From: Melastoma dodecandrum | Taxonomy: Eukaryota; Streptophyta; Magnoliopsida; Myrtales; Melastomataceae | Direction of reading: 5' to 3' | NCBI GenBank assembly: GCA_029817715.1 | Contig: JARUPY010000091.1 | Span: 1,502,501 to 1,566,500, forward strand | Length of the DNA stretch: 64,000 nt | In this document: positions 35,006 through 45,216 of the stretch, one piece after another | Layout of the letters: every line of letters starts with the position of its first letter | Position numbering within the stretch: the first letter of the stretch is position 1 | Program-made: the position numbers and the translations under genes | Notes under the pieces: generated by a model | What the model saw: only the letters and a program-made list of their open reading frames with translations | Databases searched by the model: none | Told to the model about the DNA's origin: nothing

Positions 35006-35701
35006 TCAGGTCGCGGCGGTCGGCGGGTAGGAGATCGGCGCCTGCGGATCGCGGTGCCAGTCGTATTCGGCGGCGGCGACGGCGTTCTCGGCGACGGCGC
35101 GGCCGGCGAGCCGCGACACCAGGTAGAAGCCGAGGTCGGTGCCGGCCGAGACGCCGGCGGAGGTGACGTAGCGCCCGGCATCGACCCAGCGGGAGACGCT
35201 GTCCCACAGCACCTTCGGGCCGTGTCCCGCCACCCACTCGAACGAGCCGTGGTTGGTCGCGGCGGGAAGACCGTCGAGCAGGCCGGCGTAGGCGAGGACC
35301 GCGGCGCCGGTGCAGACCGACGTCATCAGCTGCACCTTCTTGTCCATCTTGCGGACCCAGTCGAGCAGCGCCTCGACCTCGGCGCGATGCTTCGTCGCGT
35401 CGAGCAGCGGCCAGATGCCGCCGCCGCCCGGGATCATCAAGACGTCCGGCGGCTCGGCGAGCGCCTGCTGCATGTCGACGTCGGGCAGCACGGCCGGGCC
35501 GTTGATGCTGCGCACGCTCTCAAGCGAGCGCGCGATGAGTGTGATGCAAAACGGGTAAGGTCCCGGCGACGCATAGCCCTGGCCGAGATGGCGGGCGATC
35601 GAGAAGGCCTCGGCGAAGCCGAACACGTCGATCGGCTCGAAGCCGTCGAAGACGAGGATGCCGATGCGGTAGGTCGGCGGGCGCTTGTCGTCGCCGCTCA
35701 C
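35006..35701 (-). CDS. DJ-1/PfpI family protein
   Basis: A 231-residue class-I glutamine-amidotransferase-like protein. The nucleophile-elbow Cys is C130 in MTSVCTGAAVLAYAG, and VTSAGVSAGTDLGFYLV matches isonitrile-hydratase/GlxA N-domain proteins. It lacks the C-terminal AraC domain of GlxA regulators, so an enzyme role is likelier than regulation. The GTG at 35701 overlaps the stop of the upstream gene (GTGA), which indicates translational coupling and fixes this start over a longer in-frame one. Confidence 0.88.
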   Translation of the reverse strand: MSGDDKRPPTYRIGILVFDGFEPIDVFGFAEAFSIARHLGQGYASPGPYPFCITLIARSLESVRSINGPAVLPDVDMQQALAEPPDVLMIPGGGGIWPLLDATKHRAEVEALLDWVRKMDKKVQLMTSVCTGAAVLAYAGLLDGLPAATNHGSFEWVAGHGPKVLWDSVSRWVDAGRYVTSAGVSAGTDLGFYLVSRLAGRAVAENAVAAAEYDWHRDPQAPISYPPTAAT

Positions 35702-36015
35702 GGCAGCCGCCGGAAGGTGCCGTGGTACTGGCTGAAGGTGAGATCGGAGCCGGTGATGTTGGTCACGATCGTCAGCCTGGCGTAGTCCTCGACATGGACC
35801 ACCGTGCTCTTGTCCGACTCCTGCCAAGTCACGAGGAAGATATCGTCGGTGATCGGCTCAACGGCGATCATGACGGTTTCGGACCCGACCTTTTGCCCCG
35901 TCTTGTCGAGGTTGTAGTAGGTCATCGACGTGGCGGAGGTGAAATCGAGCTCGACGCGGAAGGCGCCGAAGTCGACGTCGTAGCGATGGCCCACGCCGGG
36001 AAATGACGCCGTCAT
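35698..36015 (-). CDS. MoaF-like small protein
   Basis: A 105-residue protein starting MTASFPGVGHRYDVDFGAFR. The strand pattern and motifs YYNLDKTGQKVG, DDIFLVTWQESDKSTVVHVE and FSQYHGTFRRL resemble MoaF-type lipocalin-like domains. The name refers to molybdenum-cofactor clusters, but the activity of the family is unknown. GCGAGG precedes the ATG, and a longer upstream frame looks unrelated. It is coupled by a 4-bp overlap to the DJ-1/PfpI gene. Confidence 0.65.
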   Translation of the reverse strand: MTASFPGVGHRYDVDFGAFRVELDFTSATSMTYYNLDKTGQKVGSETVMIAVEPITDDIFLVTWQESDKSTVVHVEDYARLTIVTNITGSDLTFSQYHGTFRRLP

Positions 36016-36275
36016 CGCGTGGCCTCGCAAGCGGATGAAGAGGTGGCCGACGAGCGAGCAAAGGAACAGAGCAGGCGAAGCCTCATGGCTGCCCCCTGTA
36101 AAGAATATCAATTGATGAATACTTATACGTGGCGGCGACAGCTTCTTCCTATCGCCAGCCCACAGAGGTCTAAGTCTCCAGCAGCTCAGTGACAAGCGCC
36201 CGACGCCAGCGGCAGCTTAGACTTTCGCTCAATCGTAGACTTTAGCAGTACGTCCGGCGGCCCCGCCGCAAAATC
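36016..36275. other. Intergenic region upstream of MoaF-like gene, 3' of dnaJ
   Basis: About 260 bp with no gene. It is slightly AT-richer around 36105-36130 (ATCAATTGATGAATACTTATA), which may hold the promoter of the MoaF-like/DJ-1 pair. No terminator hairpin for dnaJ was recognised. Confidence 0.4.
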
Positions 36276-37412
36276 TCATGCCCCGCTCAAATTCTCGAAA
36301 AAGTCCTTCATCTTGGCGAAGAAGCCCGAGGCCTCGGGGTGGGTCTTGTGCGAGCTCTCGGCCTCGAACTCGGCGAGCAGCTCGCGCTGGCGGCGGGTCA
36401 GCGCCTGCGGCGTCTCGACGGTGGTCTGGATGTAGAGGTCGCCGATGTCGCGCGAGCGGAGCACCGGCATGCCCTTCGAGCGCACCTTGAACTGCTTGCC
36501 CGACTGCGTGCCCTCGGGGATCTTCACCTTGGTCTCGCTGCCGTCGACGGCGCGCACGGCGATCTCGCCGCCGAGCGCCGCCTGCACCATCGAGATCGGC
36601 ACGCGGCAGAACAGGTCGGCGCCGTCGCGCTGGAAGAACGGGTGCGGCTTGGTCGAGACGAAGATGTAGAGGTCGCCGGCCGGGCCGCCGCGCGTGCCGG
36701 CCTCGCCCTCGCCGGAGAGGCGGATGCGGGTGCCGTCCTCGACGCCGGCGGGGATGTTGACCGAGAGCTGGCGCTCGCGCGTCACGCGGCCGGAGCCGGC
36801 GCAGGCGGTGCACGGGTTGTCGATCATCTCGCCGCGGCCCTGGCAGGTCGGGCAGGTGCGCTCGATGGCGAAGAAGCCCTGCTGCGCGCGGACGCGGCCC
36901 TGGCCGTGGCACATCGAGCAGGGGCGCGGCTTGGCGCCGGGCTTGGCGCCGGAGCCGGCGCAGGTGTCGCAGGAGACGGAGGTCGGCAGCTTGAGGCTGG
37001 CGGTCTTGCCGTGGAAGGCCTCCTCCAGCGTGATCTCCATGTTGTAGCGCAGGTCCGAGCCGCGCCCGGCGCCGCCGGCGCCCTGGCGGCCGCCGCGCCG
37101 GCCCATCATGTCGCCGAACAGGTCGTCGAAGATGTCGGCCATCGACGAGCCGAACCCGTCGCCGCCGCCGAACCCGCCGCCGCCATTCTCGAATGCGGCG
37201 TGGCCGTAGCGGTCGTAGGCCGCGCGCTTCTGCGCGTCGGAGAGCGTCTGGTAGGCCTCGTTCAGCTCCTTGAACTTGTGCTCGGCCTCGACATTCCCGG
37301 GATTGCGATCGGGGTGATACTGCATCGCCGCCTTCCGGAAGGCGGACTTCAACTCGACCTCGGTGCAGGTGCGGGTCACGCCCAGCACTTCGTAGTAATC
37401 GGCTTTGGCCAT
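36276..37412 (-). CDS. dnaJ: Chaperone DnaJ
   Basis: A 378-residue type I J protein, co-chaperone of DnaK. The J domain has HPD at 33-35; a Gly/Phe-rich linker follows (about 78-130). The zinc region has four CxxCxGxG-type repeats ([32 protein letters not shown]), then the substrate-binding C-terminal domains. The ATG at 37412 ([11 protein letters not shown]) is the family start. dnaK lies upstream on the same strand, separated by a terminator, so full-length dnaK-dnaJ transcription would need readthrough or a second promoter. Confidence 0.97.
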   Translation of the reverse strand: MAKADYYEVLGVTRTCTEVELKSAFRKAAMQYHPDRNPGNVEAEHKFKELNEAYQTLSDAQKRAAYDRYGHAAFENGGGGFGGGDGFGSSMADIFDDLFGDMMGRRGGRQGAGGAGRGSDLRYNMEITLEEAFHGKTASLKLPTSVSCDTCAGSGAKPGAKPRPCSMCHGQGRVRAQQGFFAIERTCPTCQGRGEMIDNPCTACAGSGRVTRERQLSVNIPAGVEDGTRIRLSGEGEAGTRGGPAGDLYIFVSTKPHPFFQRDGADLFCRVPISMVQAALGGEIAVRAVDGSETKVKIPEGTQSGKQFKVRSKGMPVLRSRDIGDLYIQTTVETPQALTRRQRELLAEFEAESSHKTHPEASGFFAKMKDFFENLSGA

Positions 37413-37527
37413 CTCAGGTGATCCCGCGCCGGTGCCGGTCCAAGCCGCACGACGACGCTTCTTTTCTAACGCAAGATTTGATCCGGCCTTCTCCCACAAA
37501 AGGCCGGACACACGAAACCCACAAAAA

Positions 37528-37554
37528 ACGGGCCGCCGAAGCTCGGCGGCCCGT
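37528..37554 (-). terminator. Rho-independent terminator between dnaK and dnaJ
   Basis: A 12-bp perfect stem (ACGGGCCGCCGA / TCGGCGGCCCGT) with a 3-nt loop and a minus-strand TTTTTTG tail, 23 bp after the dnaK stop codon. It should strongly reduce readthrough into dnaJ. Confidence 0.88.
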
Positions 37555-37577
37555 CGATCCTGGGTTCAACAGGCCGA

Positions 37578-38064
37578 TCAGGCGGACTTCTTGTGGTCGT
37601 CCGGGCCAACCTCCTTGAAGTCGGCGTCGATGACGTCGTCCTTCGATCCGTCGTGCGCCGGGCCGGCCTCGCCCATGTCGCCGGGCGCGGCACCCGCCTC
37701 GCCCTGCGCCTTGTACATCGCCTCGCCGAGCTTCATCGAGGCCTGGACGAGATCGTTGGTGCGGGCCTTGATCGCCTCGCCGTCGTCGCCCTCGAGCACG
37801 GTCTTCAGCGCGGCGACCGCGCTCTCGATCGCGCTCTTGTCGGCGGCGGAGACCTTGTCGCCGTAGTCGACGAGCGACTTCTCGGCCGAGTGCACCATCG
37901 CCTCGCCCTGGTTCTTGGCGTCGACCAGCTCGCGGCGCTTCTTGTCCTCGGCGGCGTTGGCCTCGGCGTCCTTCACCATCTTCTCGATGTCGGCGTCCGA
38001 CAGACCGCCCGAGGCCTGGATGCGGATCTGCTGCTCCTTGTTGGTCGCCTTGTCCTTCGCCGTC

Positions 38065-38099
<35 letters not shown>

Positions 38100-38274
38100 C
38101 ACCTCGACCTGCGGCATGCCGCGCGGCGCCGGCGGGATGCCGACGAGGTCGAACTGGCCGAGGATCTTGTTGTCCGCCGCCATCTCGCGCTCGCCCTGGA
38201 AGACGCGGATGGTGACGGCCGTCTGGTTGTCCTCGGCGGTCGAGAAGACCTGGCTCTTCTTGGTCGGGATCGTC

Positions 38275-38309
<35 letters not shown>

Positions 38310-38541
38310 GAGCGTCTCGATGCCGAGCGACAGCGGGGTCACGTCGAGCAGCAGCACGTCCTTGACGTCGCCCTGCAGCACGCCGGCCTGGACCGCGGCG
38401 CCGATGGCGACGACCTCGTCAGGGTTGACGCCCTTGTGCGGCTCCTTGCCGAAGAACGACTTCACGACCTCCTGCACCTTCGGCATGCGGGTCATGCCGC
38501 CGACCAGGACGACCTCGTTGATCTCGCCGGCGGTGAGGCCG

Positions 38542-38572
<31 letters not shown>

Positions 38573-38821
38573 CGGTCTTCTGGATCAGGTCGTCGACGAG
38601 CGACTCGTACTTCGAGCGCGACAGCTTCAGGGTCAGATGCTTCGGACCCGAGGCATCGGCCGTGATGTAGGGCAGGTTGATGTCGGTCTGGCTCGCGGAC
38701 GACAGCTCGATCTTGGCCTTCTCGGCCGCCTCCTTGAGGCGCTGCAGCGCGAGCTTGTCCTTGGTCAGGTCGATGCCCTGCTCCTTCTTGAACTCCGCCG
38801 CGAGATACTCGACGAGGCGGG

Positions 38822-38855
<34 letters not shown>

Positions 38856-38906
38856 GTTGGTCGACTTCACCTCGAAGACGCCGTCGCCGATCTCGAGGAT
38901 CGACAC

Positions 38907-38941
<35 letters not shown>

Positions 38942-39033
38942 TCGTGCCGGAGCCCTTCTTGTCGAGCCCGTAGGCGAGCGCCGCCGCCGTCGGCTCGTTG
39001 ATGATGCGCAGCACCTCGAGGCCGGCGATCTTG

Positions 39034-39067
<34 letters not shown>

Positions 39068-39506
39068 TGAAGTAGGCGGGCACGGTGATGACGGCCTGCG
39101 TCACGCCGGAGCCGAGATGGGCTTCCGCCGTCTCCTTCATCTTCTGCAGGATGAACGCCGAGATCTGCGAGGGCGAATAGGGCTTGCCGTCAGCCTCGAC
39201 CCAGGCGTCGCCGTTGGCCGCCTTGATGATCTTGTAGGGAACGAGGCCGATGTCCTTCTTGGTCATCGGGTCGTCGAACGTGCGGCCGATCAGTCGCTTG
39301 ATCGCGAAAAACGTCCGCTCGGGGTTTGTCACGCCTTGACGCTTGGCCGGCTGGCCCACAAGCCTTTCGCCGTCGTCCGTGAAGGCGACGATCGACGGCG
39401 TGGTGCGCGCGCCTTCCGCATTCTCGATGACCTTGGGCGTCGAGCCTTCCATGACGGCAACGCACGAGTTGGTGGTGCCGAGATCGATACCGATGACTTT
39501 CGCCAT
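37578..39506 (-). CDS. dnaK: Chaperone DnaK (Hsp70)
   Basis: A 642-residue Hsp70. The ATPase domain starts [20 protein letters not shown] and carries [17 protein letters not shown] and [16 protein letters not shown]. The substrate-binding domain follows the linker near [18 protein letters not shown]. The Gly/Pro-rich tail ends in an acidic segment ([15 protein letters not shown]). The length is standard. A promoter with a 17-bp spacer lies about 140 bp upstream. dnaJ follows after a terminator. Confidence 0.98.
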
Positions 39507-39649
39507 GTGTGCTAGTTCCTTTCATGTCGCAGAACCGCCGATCCCCGAAGCGGATCGGCTCTTGGGCGCTGTCAGTGGCGGACCAGTGCGCGCCCGGTCC
39601 CCGATGGGTTTGAGATTGGCATTGGCAAGCGAGGCCGCAAGGTGGCCGG

Positions 39650-39678
39650 TATATAAGAGGGTGATTCAAGCGCGCAAG
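39650..39678 (-). promoter_or_regulatory. Candidate dnaK promoter
   Basis: On the minus strand, CTTGCG (-35, 39673-39678) and TATATA (-10, 39650-39655) are separated by exactly 17 bp. CTTG is a common core of alphaproteobacterial sigma70 and RpoH -35 elements. The predicted leader is about 135 nt and contains a short hairpin (GATCC...GGATC, near 39539-39557). Confidence 0.55.
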
Positions 39679-39725
39679 CGATCGCTCCCCCTTGCGCGAA
39701 CAGGGATTTTTGCAGGCGTCGCGGC

Positions 39726-40676
39726 ATGATCGCCAAGCGCCGCATCGCGCTCGCGCTCGCGGCCTTCGCCTTCGCCGCCGGCGGGCCGACCGATGCCGGT
39801 GCCCAGTTGCAGCTGCCGGGCGCCCTGGGCGGCAGCCCCGTCGGCGCGCCGCCGCGGGCGAGCGGCAATGCCGGCGGCACCGAGGCCCCCAAGGCGCCGC
39901 CGAAGCCGATCGTCGTCAAGCCGCCGAGCGAGGACACGATCCTCGGCCATCCGCTGTCGCTGAACGGCGACCAGGGCGCGATGAGCTTCGACCGGCAGGG
40001 GCAGGCGCCCGCCGGCGACCTCGCCCTCACCAAGCTCTCGGTCACCGGCGACAAGATCTCGTCGCCGACCAAGACGTGCAGCCTCGACGTCGCGCTCGCC
40101 AGCCCGATCGTCGCCAAGGCCGCCGGCCGGCCCGCGGGCGCCATCCGCTACGAGGTGCCGCTCGCCGCCTGCCCCTTTACGATCGACGTGCTCGACGGCG
40201 CCGTGCTCGTCTCGACGCCGGGCCCGACCTGCGATTTCAAGGCCGCGGACTGCCGCGTCACGCTCGACGGGCTGTGGGGCCCGGCACCGGCCGACATCTC
40301 CGACAAGCGCGCCAAGGACCTGGAGCGCGAGCGCGTCCGCGTGGAGACGACGATGCGCGCCAACTTCCGCGTCCTGCTCAAGCGCGCCGGCAAGGACCGC
40401 GCCGCGGTGAAGGCGCTCGCCGGCGAGCAGGCCGGCTTCTCCTCGCAGCGCGAGATGGCCTGCCGCGACTACAAGAACGAGAGCGTGCACGGCTTCTGCT
40501 CGACGCAGATGACCGAGGCGCGGGTGCTGGCGCTGCTCGCCAAGTTCGGCCCCGACCTCGAGAAGGAGGAGCATCGCCACGCCGCGCACGACCGCGCCAA
40601 GGCCTCCCGCGCCGCTCCGGCGGCGGCGCCGGCCGACGACGAGGCGCCGGCGCAGGACGTGTCTCCCGAGCGATAA
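39726..40676 (+). CDS. Conserved secreted protein of unknown function
   Basis: A 316-residue protein with a signal peptide (about 1-26, DAGAQ) and a Pro/Ala/Gly linker. A globular beta-rich region covers about 70-190 (ILGHPLSLNGDQGAMSF, two cysteine pairs). A helical C-terminal part contains MACRDYKNESVHGFCSTQMT, similar to DUF1311/LprI Cys-containing segments. The tail is Ala/Asp-rich. No known family was assigned. It is divergent from dnaK; the regions upstream of both genes overlap. Confidence 0.7.
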   Translation: MIAKRRIALALAAFAFAAGGPTDAGAQLQLPGALGGSPVGAPPRASGNAGGTEAPKAPPKPIVVKPPSEDTILGHPLSLNGDQGAMSFDRQGQAPAGDLALTKLSVTGDKISSPTKTCSLDVALASPIVAKAAGRPAGAIRYEVPLAACPFTIDVLDGAVLVSTPGPTCDFKAADCRVTLDGLWGPAPADISDKRAKDLERERVRVETTMRANFRVLLKRAGKDRAAVKALAGEQAGFSSQREMACRDYKNESVHGFCSTQMTEARVLALLAKFGPDLEKEEHRHAAHDRAKASRAAPAAAPADDEAPAQDVSPER

Positions 40677-40784
40677 GCCGAGGATAAAGCACCGACGTGT
40701 GATGGCAGGCGCCGCGGCGTGCGGAACCGCCGATGTGAGGTGCGGGTTGTATAATCTCATTACACATCGGGGAATGGAAGGACC

Positions 40785-41456
40785 TTGACTTACAAGACGG
40801 CTCTTCTCGCCGCGGTCGGCGCTCTTGCCCTCGCCGGTGCGACCCCCGCCTTCGCGGGCTCGCCGGCCACCGACGCCTTCGTCGCCAACGTGCATCCGAA
40901 CGTCGACTTTCTCGACAACGCCAGCCGCCTGGCGCTGAAGGCGTCGACCAGCGGCAAGCTCCGCGCCTTCGCCCGCACCGAGGCGACCGACCAGACGCTC
41001 GCCGGCAACCAGCTCGTCGCCTGGACGCAGACGCAGACGCCGCGCGGCATCGTCGCCGCGACCGGGGCGCCCGCGGTCACCGCAGTGCCGGTGGTCGGCG
41101 CGCCGGTGGCCGTCGCCACGGCCGTCCCGCTCGATGTCGCAAACGGGGTGGGCGACGTGCTGACAGGCCGATCGGTGGCGATCGACACGCCCGTCGAGGC
41201 GCCGCTCACCGTGACGCGCACGCCGGCCCCCGGCACGCTGCTGCCGTCGCAGCAGACCGACATGGACCGCCTCTCGAAGATGACCGGCAAGCGCTTCGAC
41301 GCCTTCTACGTCACCACGCAGAAGGACGCGCTGCACCAGCTGGCGACGCTCTACACCGACTACGCGAGCAACGGCGACGACCCGGCGCTGCGCGCGATGG
41401 CCGAGCGCCAGCTGCCGCTGGTCAAGCGGCGCCTGGACGAGCTGCGCACGATGTAA
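40785..41456 (+). CDS. DUF4142 family secreted protein
   Basis: A 223-residue paralogue of the product of 33744-34301. It has a signal peptide (about 1-25, AFAGS), then TDAFVANVHPNVDFLDNASR and KLRAFARTEATDQTL, as in the paralogue. A Val/Ala/Pro-rich insertion of about 40 residues (about 86-125) replaces a short loop and may be a flexible extension. TTG at 40785 is the start, preceded by GGAAGG at 5 bp. A strong terminator follows. Confidence 0.85.
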   Translation: MTYKTALLAAVGALALAGATPAFAGSPATDAFVANVHPNVDFLDNASRLALKASTSGKLRAFARTEATDQTLAGNQLVAWTQTQTPRGIVAATGAPAVTAVPVVGAPVAVATAVPLDVANGVGDVLTGRSVAIDTPVEAPLTVTRTPAPGTLLPSQQTDMDRLSKMTGKRFDAFYVTTQKDALHQLATLYTDYASNGDDPALRAMAERQLPLVKRRLDELRTM

Positions 41457-41479
41457 TCAGCAAGACCGTTTGACGACAA

Positions 41480-41501
41480 AGCCCCGGCGCGAGCCGGGGC
41501 T
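41480..41501 (+). terminator. Rho-independent terminator of DUF4142 gene
   Basis: A 9-bp stem AGCCCCGGC / GCCGGGGCT with loop GCGA followed by TTTTTTT, 24 bp after the stop codon. Confidence 0.92.
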
Positions 41502-41538
41502 TTTTTTTGTTTGGAGTACAGTTCGGGGGTGCTGCTCG

Positions 41539-41763
41539 TCAGAAGAGGCCGCCGGCCGGGCCGCCGGTCTCGGTGCCGCACAGCGGATGCGCGTGGCCCG
41601 AGCTCATGCCGTGGCAGTGGTCGTGAACGGTGCCCTCGAGGTCGACGTGCACGCTCTGCTCGGTGTCGTAGGCGGGGTCAGAATAGATGCCGAAGGCATT
41701 GGCCGTCGACACGGTGCCGGCGGCGAGCGCGGCGGCGAGGCCGAGGGCGGCGAGGGTTTTCAT
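41539..41763 (-). CDS. Small secreted His-rich protein
   Basis: A 74-residue protein with a signal peptide (MKTLAALGLAAALAAGTVST, ending ANA). A short mature part is rich in His, Asp and Gly (VHDHCHGMSSGHAHPLC, two Cys). It could bind metal, but no family was recognised. The ATG at 41763 follows AGAGACG. Longer in-frame starts exist but would hide the signal peptide. Confidence 0.6.
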   Translation of the reverse strand: MKTLAALGLAAALAAGTVSTANAFGIYSDPAYDTEQSVHVDLEGTVHDHCHGMSSGHAHPLCGTETGGPAGGLF

Positions 41764-41920
41764 CGTCTCTGGGTCTTCCGTTATGGCGCGCCCGATTGCG
41801 CGTCCGTGGAGGGCAAGATCGCGCACCCGCATTGCACCGACGTCAGCCGCGCGTGACAAAAGATGTCGGGGCGCAGGCTGCTCGCTTCCGCCCCGCCGCA
41901 GTCTCGACTAGGCTCCTCGC

Positions 41921-42031
41921 ATGACGATCACGCTGACCCCCGAGCAGCAGGCCTGGATCGGTGATCCCGGGCGACGTGGTTTTGGCGGAGCTTCGCGCTG
42001 CCGTCGAAAGGGCCTGCTGACAGGTCCGTAA
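41921..42031 (+). pseudogene. Remnant of a ParD/CopG-type antitoxin gene
   Basis: An ATG at 41921 starts MTITLTPEQQAWI, the characteristic opening of ParD-type antitoxins. The family sequence then breaks off. A short stretch in another frame (VLAELRAAVERA, near 41963-41998) looks like an antitoxin C-terminus, suggesting an internal deletion with frameshift. No toxin gene follows: uvrB begins 46 bp later. Confidence 0.45.
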
Positions 42032-42077
42032 ACGCCCTACCCTTCCCCCTGCCCTGCCCACGGGCCATATTCGGCGG

Positions 42078-44028
42078 ATGTCGAGACCACCGAAGAAGAC
42101 AGGGCGGCCGCGCGCCGAGGAGACCAAGGTCGCGCCCGCCAGCGCCAAGCCCGCCCCGCGCCCCAGCTCCCCCAAGCCCACCGGCAAGAGCAAGGCGGCG
42201 AAGCCCGAGGTGAAGCCGCTCGGCGAGCACCTCGCCGCCCTGCTCAACCCCGCCCTCAACGTCCCGCGCCCCTCGCAGCACCCCAGCGGCTTCGAGGAGG
42301 GCCAGGCGCGGTTCGAGGCCGACGCCGACGGGCCGGTGTCGCGCATCGACCAGAAGTTCGTCGACATGTTCGGGCTCGACCAGCAGGGCGACCTCGACAC
42401 CGCACCTCCGCCGGCCGCCCGCAAGCCGACGCACGACGCGGAGGCCGCGCACCCCTACGGGATGACCGGCGCCGCGGCGACCGCCGACTCGCTCGCCGCG
42501 CTGCTCGCCGCCGGCGACCCCAACATCCAGCGCGGCATGGCGTGGACGCCGCACCGGCCGCATCGCCCCGACAAGTCGGAGGGCGGCATCCATTTCGACC
42601 TGGTCTCGGAATACGAGCCGAAGGGCGACCAGCCGACGGCGATCGAGGCGCTGGTGGCCGGCGTCGCCGAGCACGAGCGCGACCAGGTGCTGCTCGGCGT
42701 CACCGGCTCCGGCAAGACCTTCACCATGGCGCAGGTGATCGCCCGCACCAATCGCCCCGCGCTGATCCTGGCGCCGAACAAGACGCTGGCGGCGCAGCTC
42801 TACGGCGAGTTCAAGAGTTTCTTCCCCAACAATGCCGTGGAGTACTTCGTCTCCTACTACGACTACTACCAGCCCGAGGCCTACGTGCCGCGGACGGACA
42901 CCTACATAGAAAAAGAGTCCTCGATCAACGAGCAGATCGACCGCATGCGGCACTCCGCGACGCGCGCGCTGCTCGAGCGCGACGACGTCATCATCGTCGC
43001 CTCGGTCTCCTGCATCTACGGCATCGGCTCGGTCGAGACTTATACGGCGATGACCTTCACCGTGCGCGACAAGGAGAAGATCGACCAGCGCCAGCTCATC
43101 TCCGACCTCGTCGCGCTGCAATACAAGCGCAGCGCCGGCGACTTTTCGCGCGGCGTGTTCCGCGTGCGCGGCGACACGGTCGAGCTGTTTCCCGCCCACT
43201 ACGAGGACCGCGCCTGGCGCGTCACCTTCTTCGGCGACGAGGTCGAGAGCATCGTCGAGTTCGACCCGCTCACCGGCAAGAAGACGCAGGACCTCGACTT
43301 CATCAAGATCTACGCGAACTCGCACTACGTGACGCCGCGCCCGACGCTGCTGCAGTCGATCAAGGGCATCAAGGGCGAGCTGCGCCAGCGCCTCGACGAG
43401 CTCTACCGCGGCGGCCGATTGTTGGAGGCGCAACGGCTGGAGCAGCGCACGCTGTTCGACCTCGAGATGATGGAGGCGACGGGGAGCTGCGCCGGCATCG
43501 AGAACTATTCGCGCTACCTCACCGGCCGCAAGCCGGGCGAGCCGCCGCCGACCCTGTTCGAGTACCTGCCCGACAACGCCCTCGTCTTCACCGACGAGTC
43601 GCACGTCACCGTGCCGCAGATCGGCGGCATGTACCGCGGCGACTTCCGGCGCAAGGCGACGCTGGCGGAATACGGCTTCCGCCTGCCGTCGTGCATGGAC
43701 AACCGCCCGCTGCGCTTCGAGGAATGGGAGGCGATGCGGCCGCAGACCGTGCACGTCTCCGCCACGCCCGGCACCTGGGAGATGGAGCGCACCGGCGGCG
43801 TCTTCGTCGAGCAGGTCATCCGCCCCACCGGCCTCATCGATCCGCCGGTCGAGATCCGCTCCGCCCGCACCCAGGTCGACGACCTGCTCGACGAGGTGAA
43901 GCAGGTCTCGCTGCGCGGCTATCGCACGCTGATCACCACGCTGACCAAGCGCATGGCCGAGGACCTCACCGAGTACCTGCACGAGAACGGCGTGCGCGTG
44001 CGCTACATGCACTCCGACATCGACACGA

Positions 44029-44061
<33 letters not shown>

Positions 44062-44822
44062 TCGGCGCCTTCGACGCGCTCGTCGGCATCAACCTGCTGC
44101 GCGAGGGCCTGGACATCCCCGAATGCGCGCTCGTCGCCATCCTCGACGCCGACAAGGAGGGTTTTTTGCGCTCCGAGACGTCGCTGGTGCAGACCATCGG
44201 GCGCGCGGCGCGCAACGTCGACGGCAAGGTGATCCTCTACGCCGACCACGAGACCGGCTCGATGCAGCGCGCCATGGCCGAGACGGCGCGCCGCCGCGAG
44301 AAGCAGGAGGCCTACAACAAGGAGCACGGCATCACGCCGGCCTCGATCAAGCGCAACATCGCCGACATCCTGGGCTCGGTCTACGAGCAGGACCACGTGA
44401 CGGTGGACGCGGGGATGGCCGACGCCGGCGACGCGATGATCGGCCACAACTTCAAGGCCAACCTCGCCGACCTCGAGAAGCGCATGCGCGAGGCCGCCGC
44501 CAACCTCGAGTTCGAGGAGGCCGCCCGCCTGCGCGACGAGGTCAAGCGGCTGCAGCAGGTCGAGCTGGCGATCGGCGCCGACCCGATGGCCTCGCAGACC
44601 GAGGTCGAGCGCGCGGCCGGCGGCTACGCCGGCGAGCGCAAGTACGGCCGCGCCGCCAACGTGCCGGCCAACCGCCCGCACAAGCCCACCGACGACGAGA
44701 TGGGCCCGCACAATTTCGGCGGCGGCGAAGCCGGGCCGCGGCGCGGGGCGCCCGCGCTCGCCGGGCGCAGCACGGCGGGCAAGGGCGGGACGCGGGTGTA
44801 CAGGGGGAAGCGGCGGGGGTGA
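42078..44822 (+). CDS. uvrB: UvrABC excision-repair helicase subunit UvrB, N-terminally extended
   Basis: A 914-residue UvrB. The helicase core starts about residue 170, with Walker A GVTGSGKT at 207-214, the damage-binding beta-hairpin [12 protein letters not shown], and later [13 protein letters not shown] and [11 protein letters not shown]-terminal UVR motif ([20 protein letters not shown]) binds UvrC. The ~168-residue N-terminal extension (Pro/Lys/Ala-rich) is long compared with E. coli UvrB. A Gly/Arg-rich tail ([11 protein letters not shown]... VYRGKRRG) follows the UVR motif. The 3' end is duplicated twice downstream (45426-45485 and 46029-46321). Confidence 0.97.
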
Positions 44823-44854
44823 CGCCGTCGGCCGGCTGAAACGCCGCCGCGCGT

Positions 44855-45027
44855 CCTTCTCCCGTCCCGACGGGAGAAGGTGGCCTCCGCGCCAGCGGAG
44901 GTCGGATGAGGGCGGTGCCGGAGAAGGTGCGGTGCAGCGGCCGGCAGCCCAGGCGCCGCAGCCAATGCCAGCCTCCCTCATCCGGCCCGACTTCGTCGGG
45001 CCACCTTCTCCCGCAAGCGGGAGAAGG
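44855..45027. repeat. Composite palindromic repeat, copy A
   Basis: A ~171-bp element made of two inverted arms. Each arm has two hairpins: CTTCTCCCGTC/GACGGGAGAAG and CCTCCGC/GCGGAGG on the left, CCCGAC/GTCGGG and CTTCTCCCGC/GCGGGAGAAG on the right, each bordered by GTCGGATGAGGG or its complement. The arms flank about 55 bp of central sequence. First of three tandem copies after uvrB. Confidence 0.9.
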
Positions 45028-45036
45028 AACGCGCGC

Positions 45037-45207
45037 CCTTCTCCCGTCCCTACGGGAGAAGGTGGCCTCCGCGTCAGCGGAGGTCGGATGAGGGCGGTGC
45101 CGGAGAGGATGCGATGCGGCCGGCAGCCCGGGCGCCGCAGCCAATGCCAACCTCCCTCATCCGACCCGACTTCGTCGGGCCACCTTCTCCCGCATCGCGG
45201 GAGAAGG
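45037..45207. repeat. Composite palindromic repeat, copy B
   Basis: Second tandem copy of the same element, 171 bp, starting 182 bp after copy A. Nearly identical to copy C. Confidence 0.9.
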
Positions 45208-45216
45208 AGGGCGCGC

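Noticed and set aside
37593..39515. Long plus-strand open frame opposite dnaK
   Set aside because: Antisense shadow with repetitive Arg/Leu/Asp composition; dnaK is certain.
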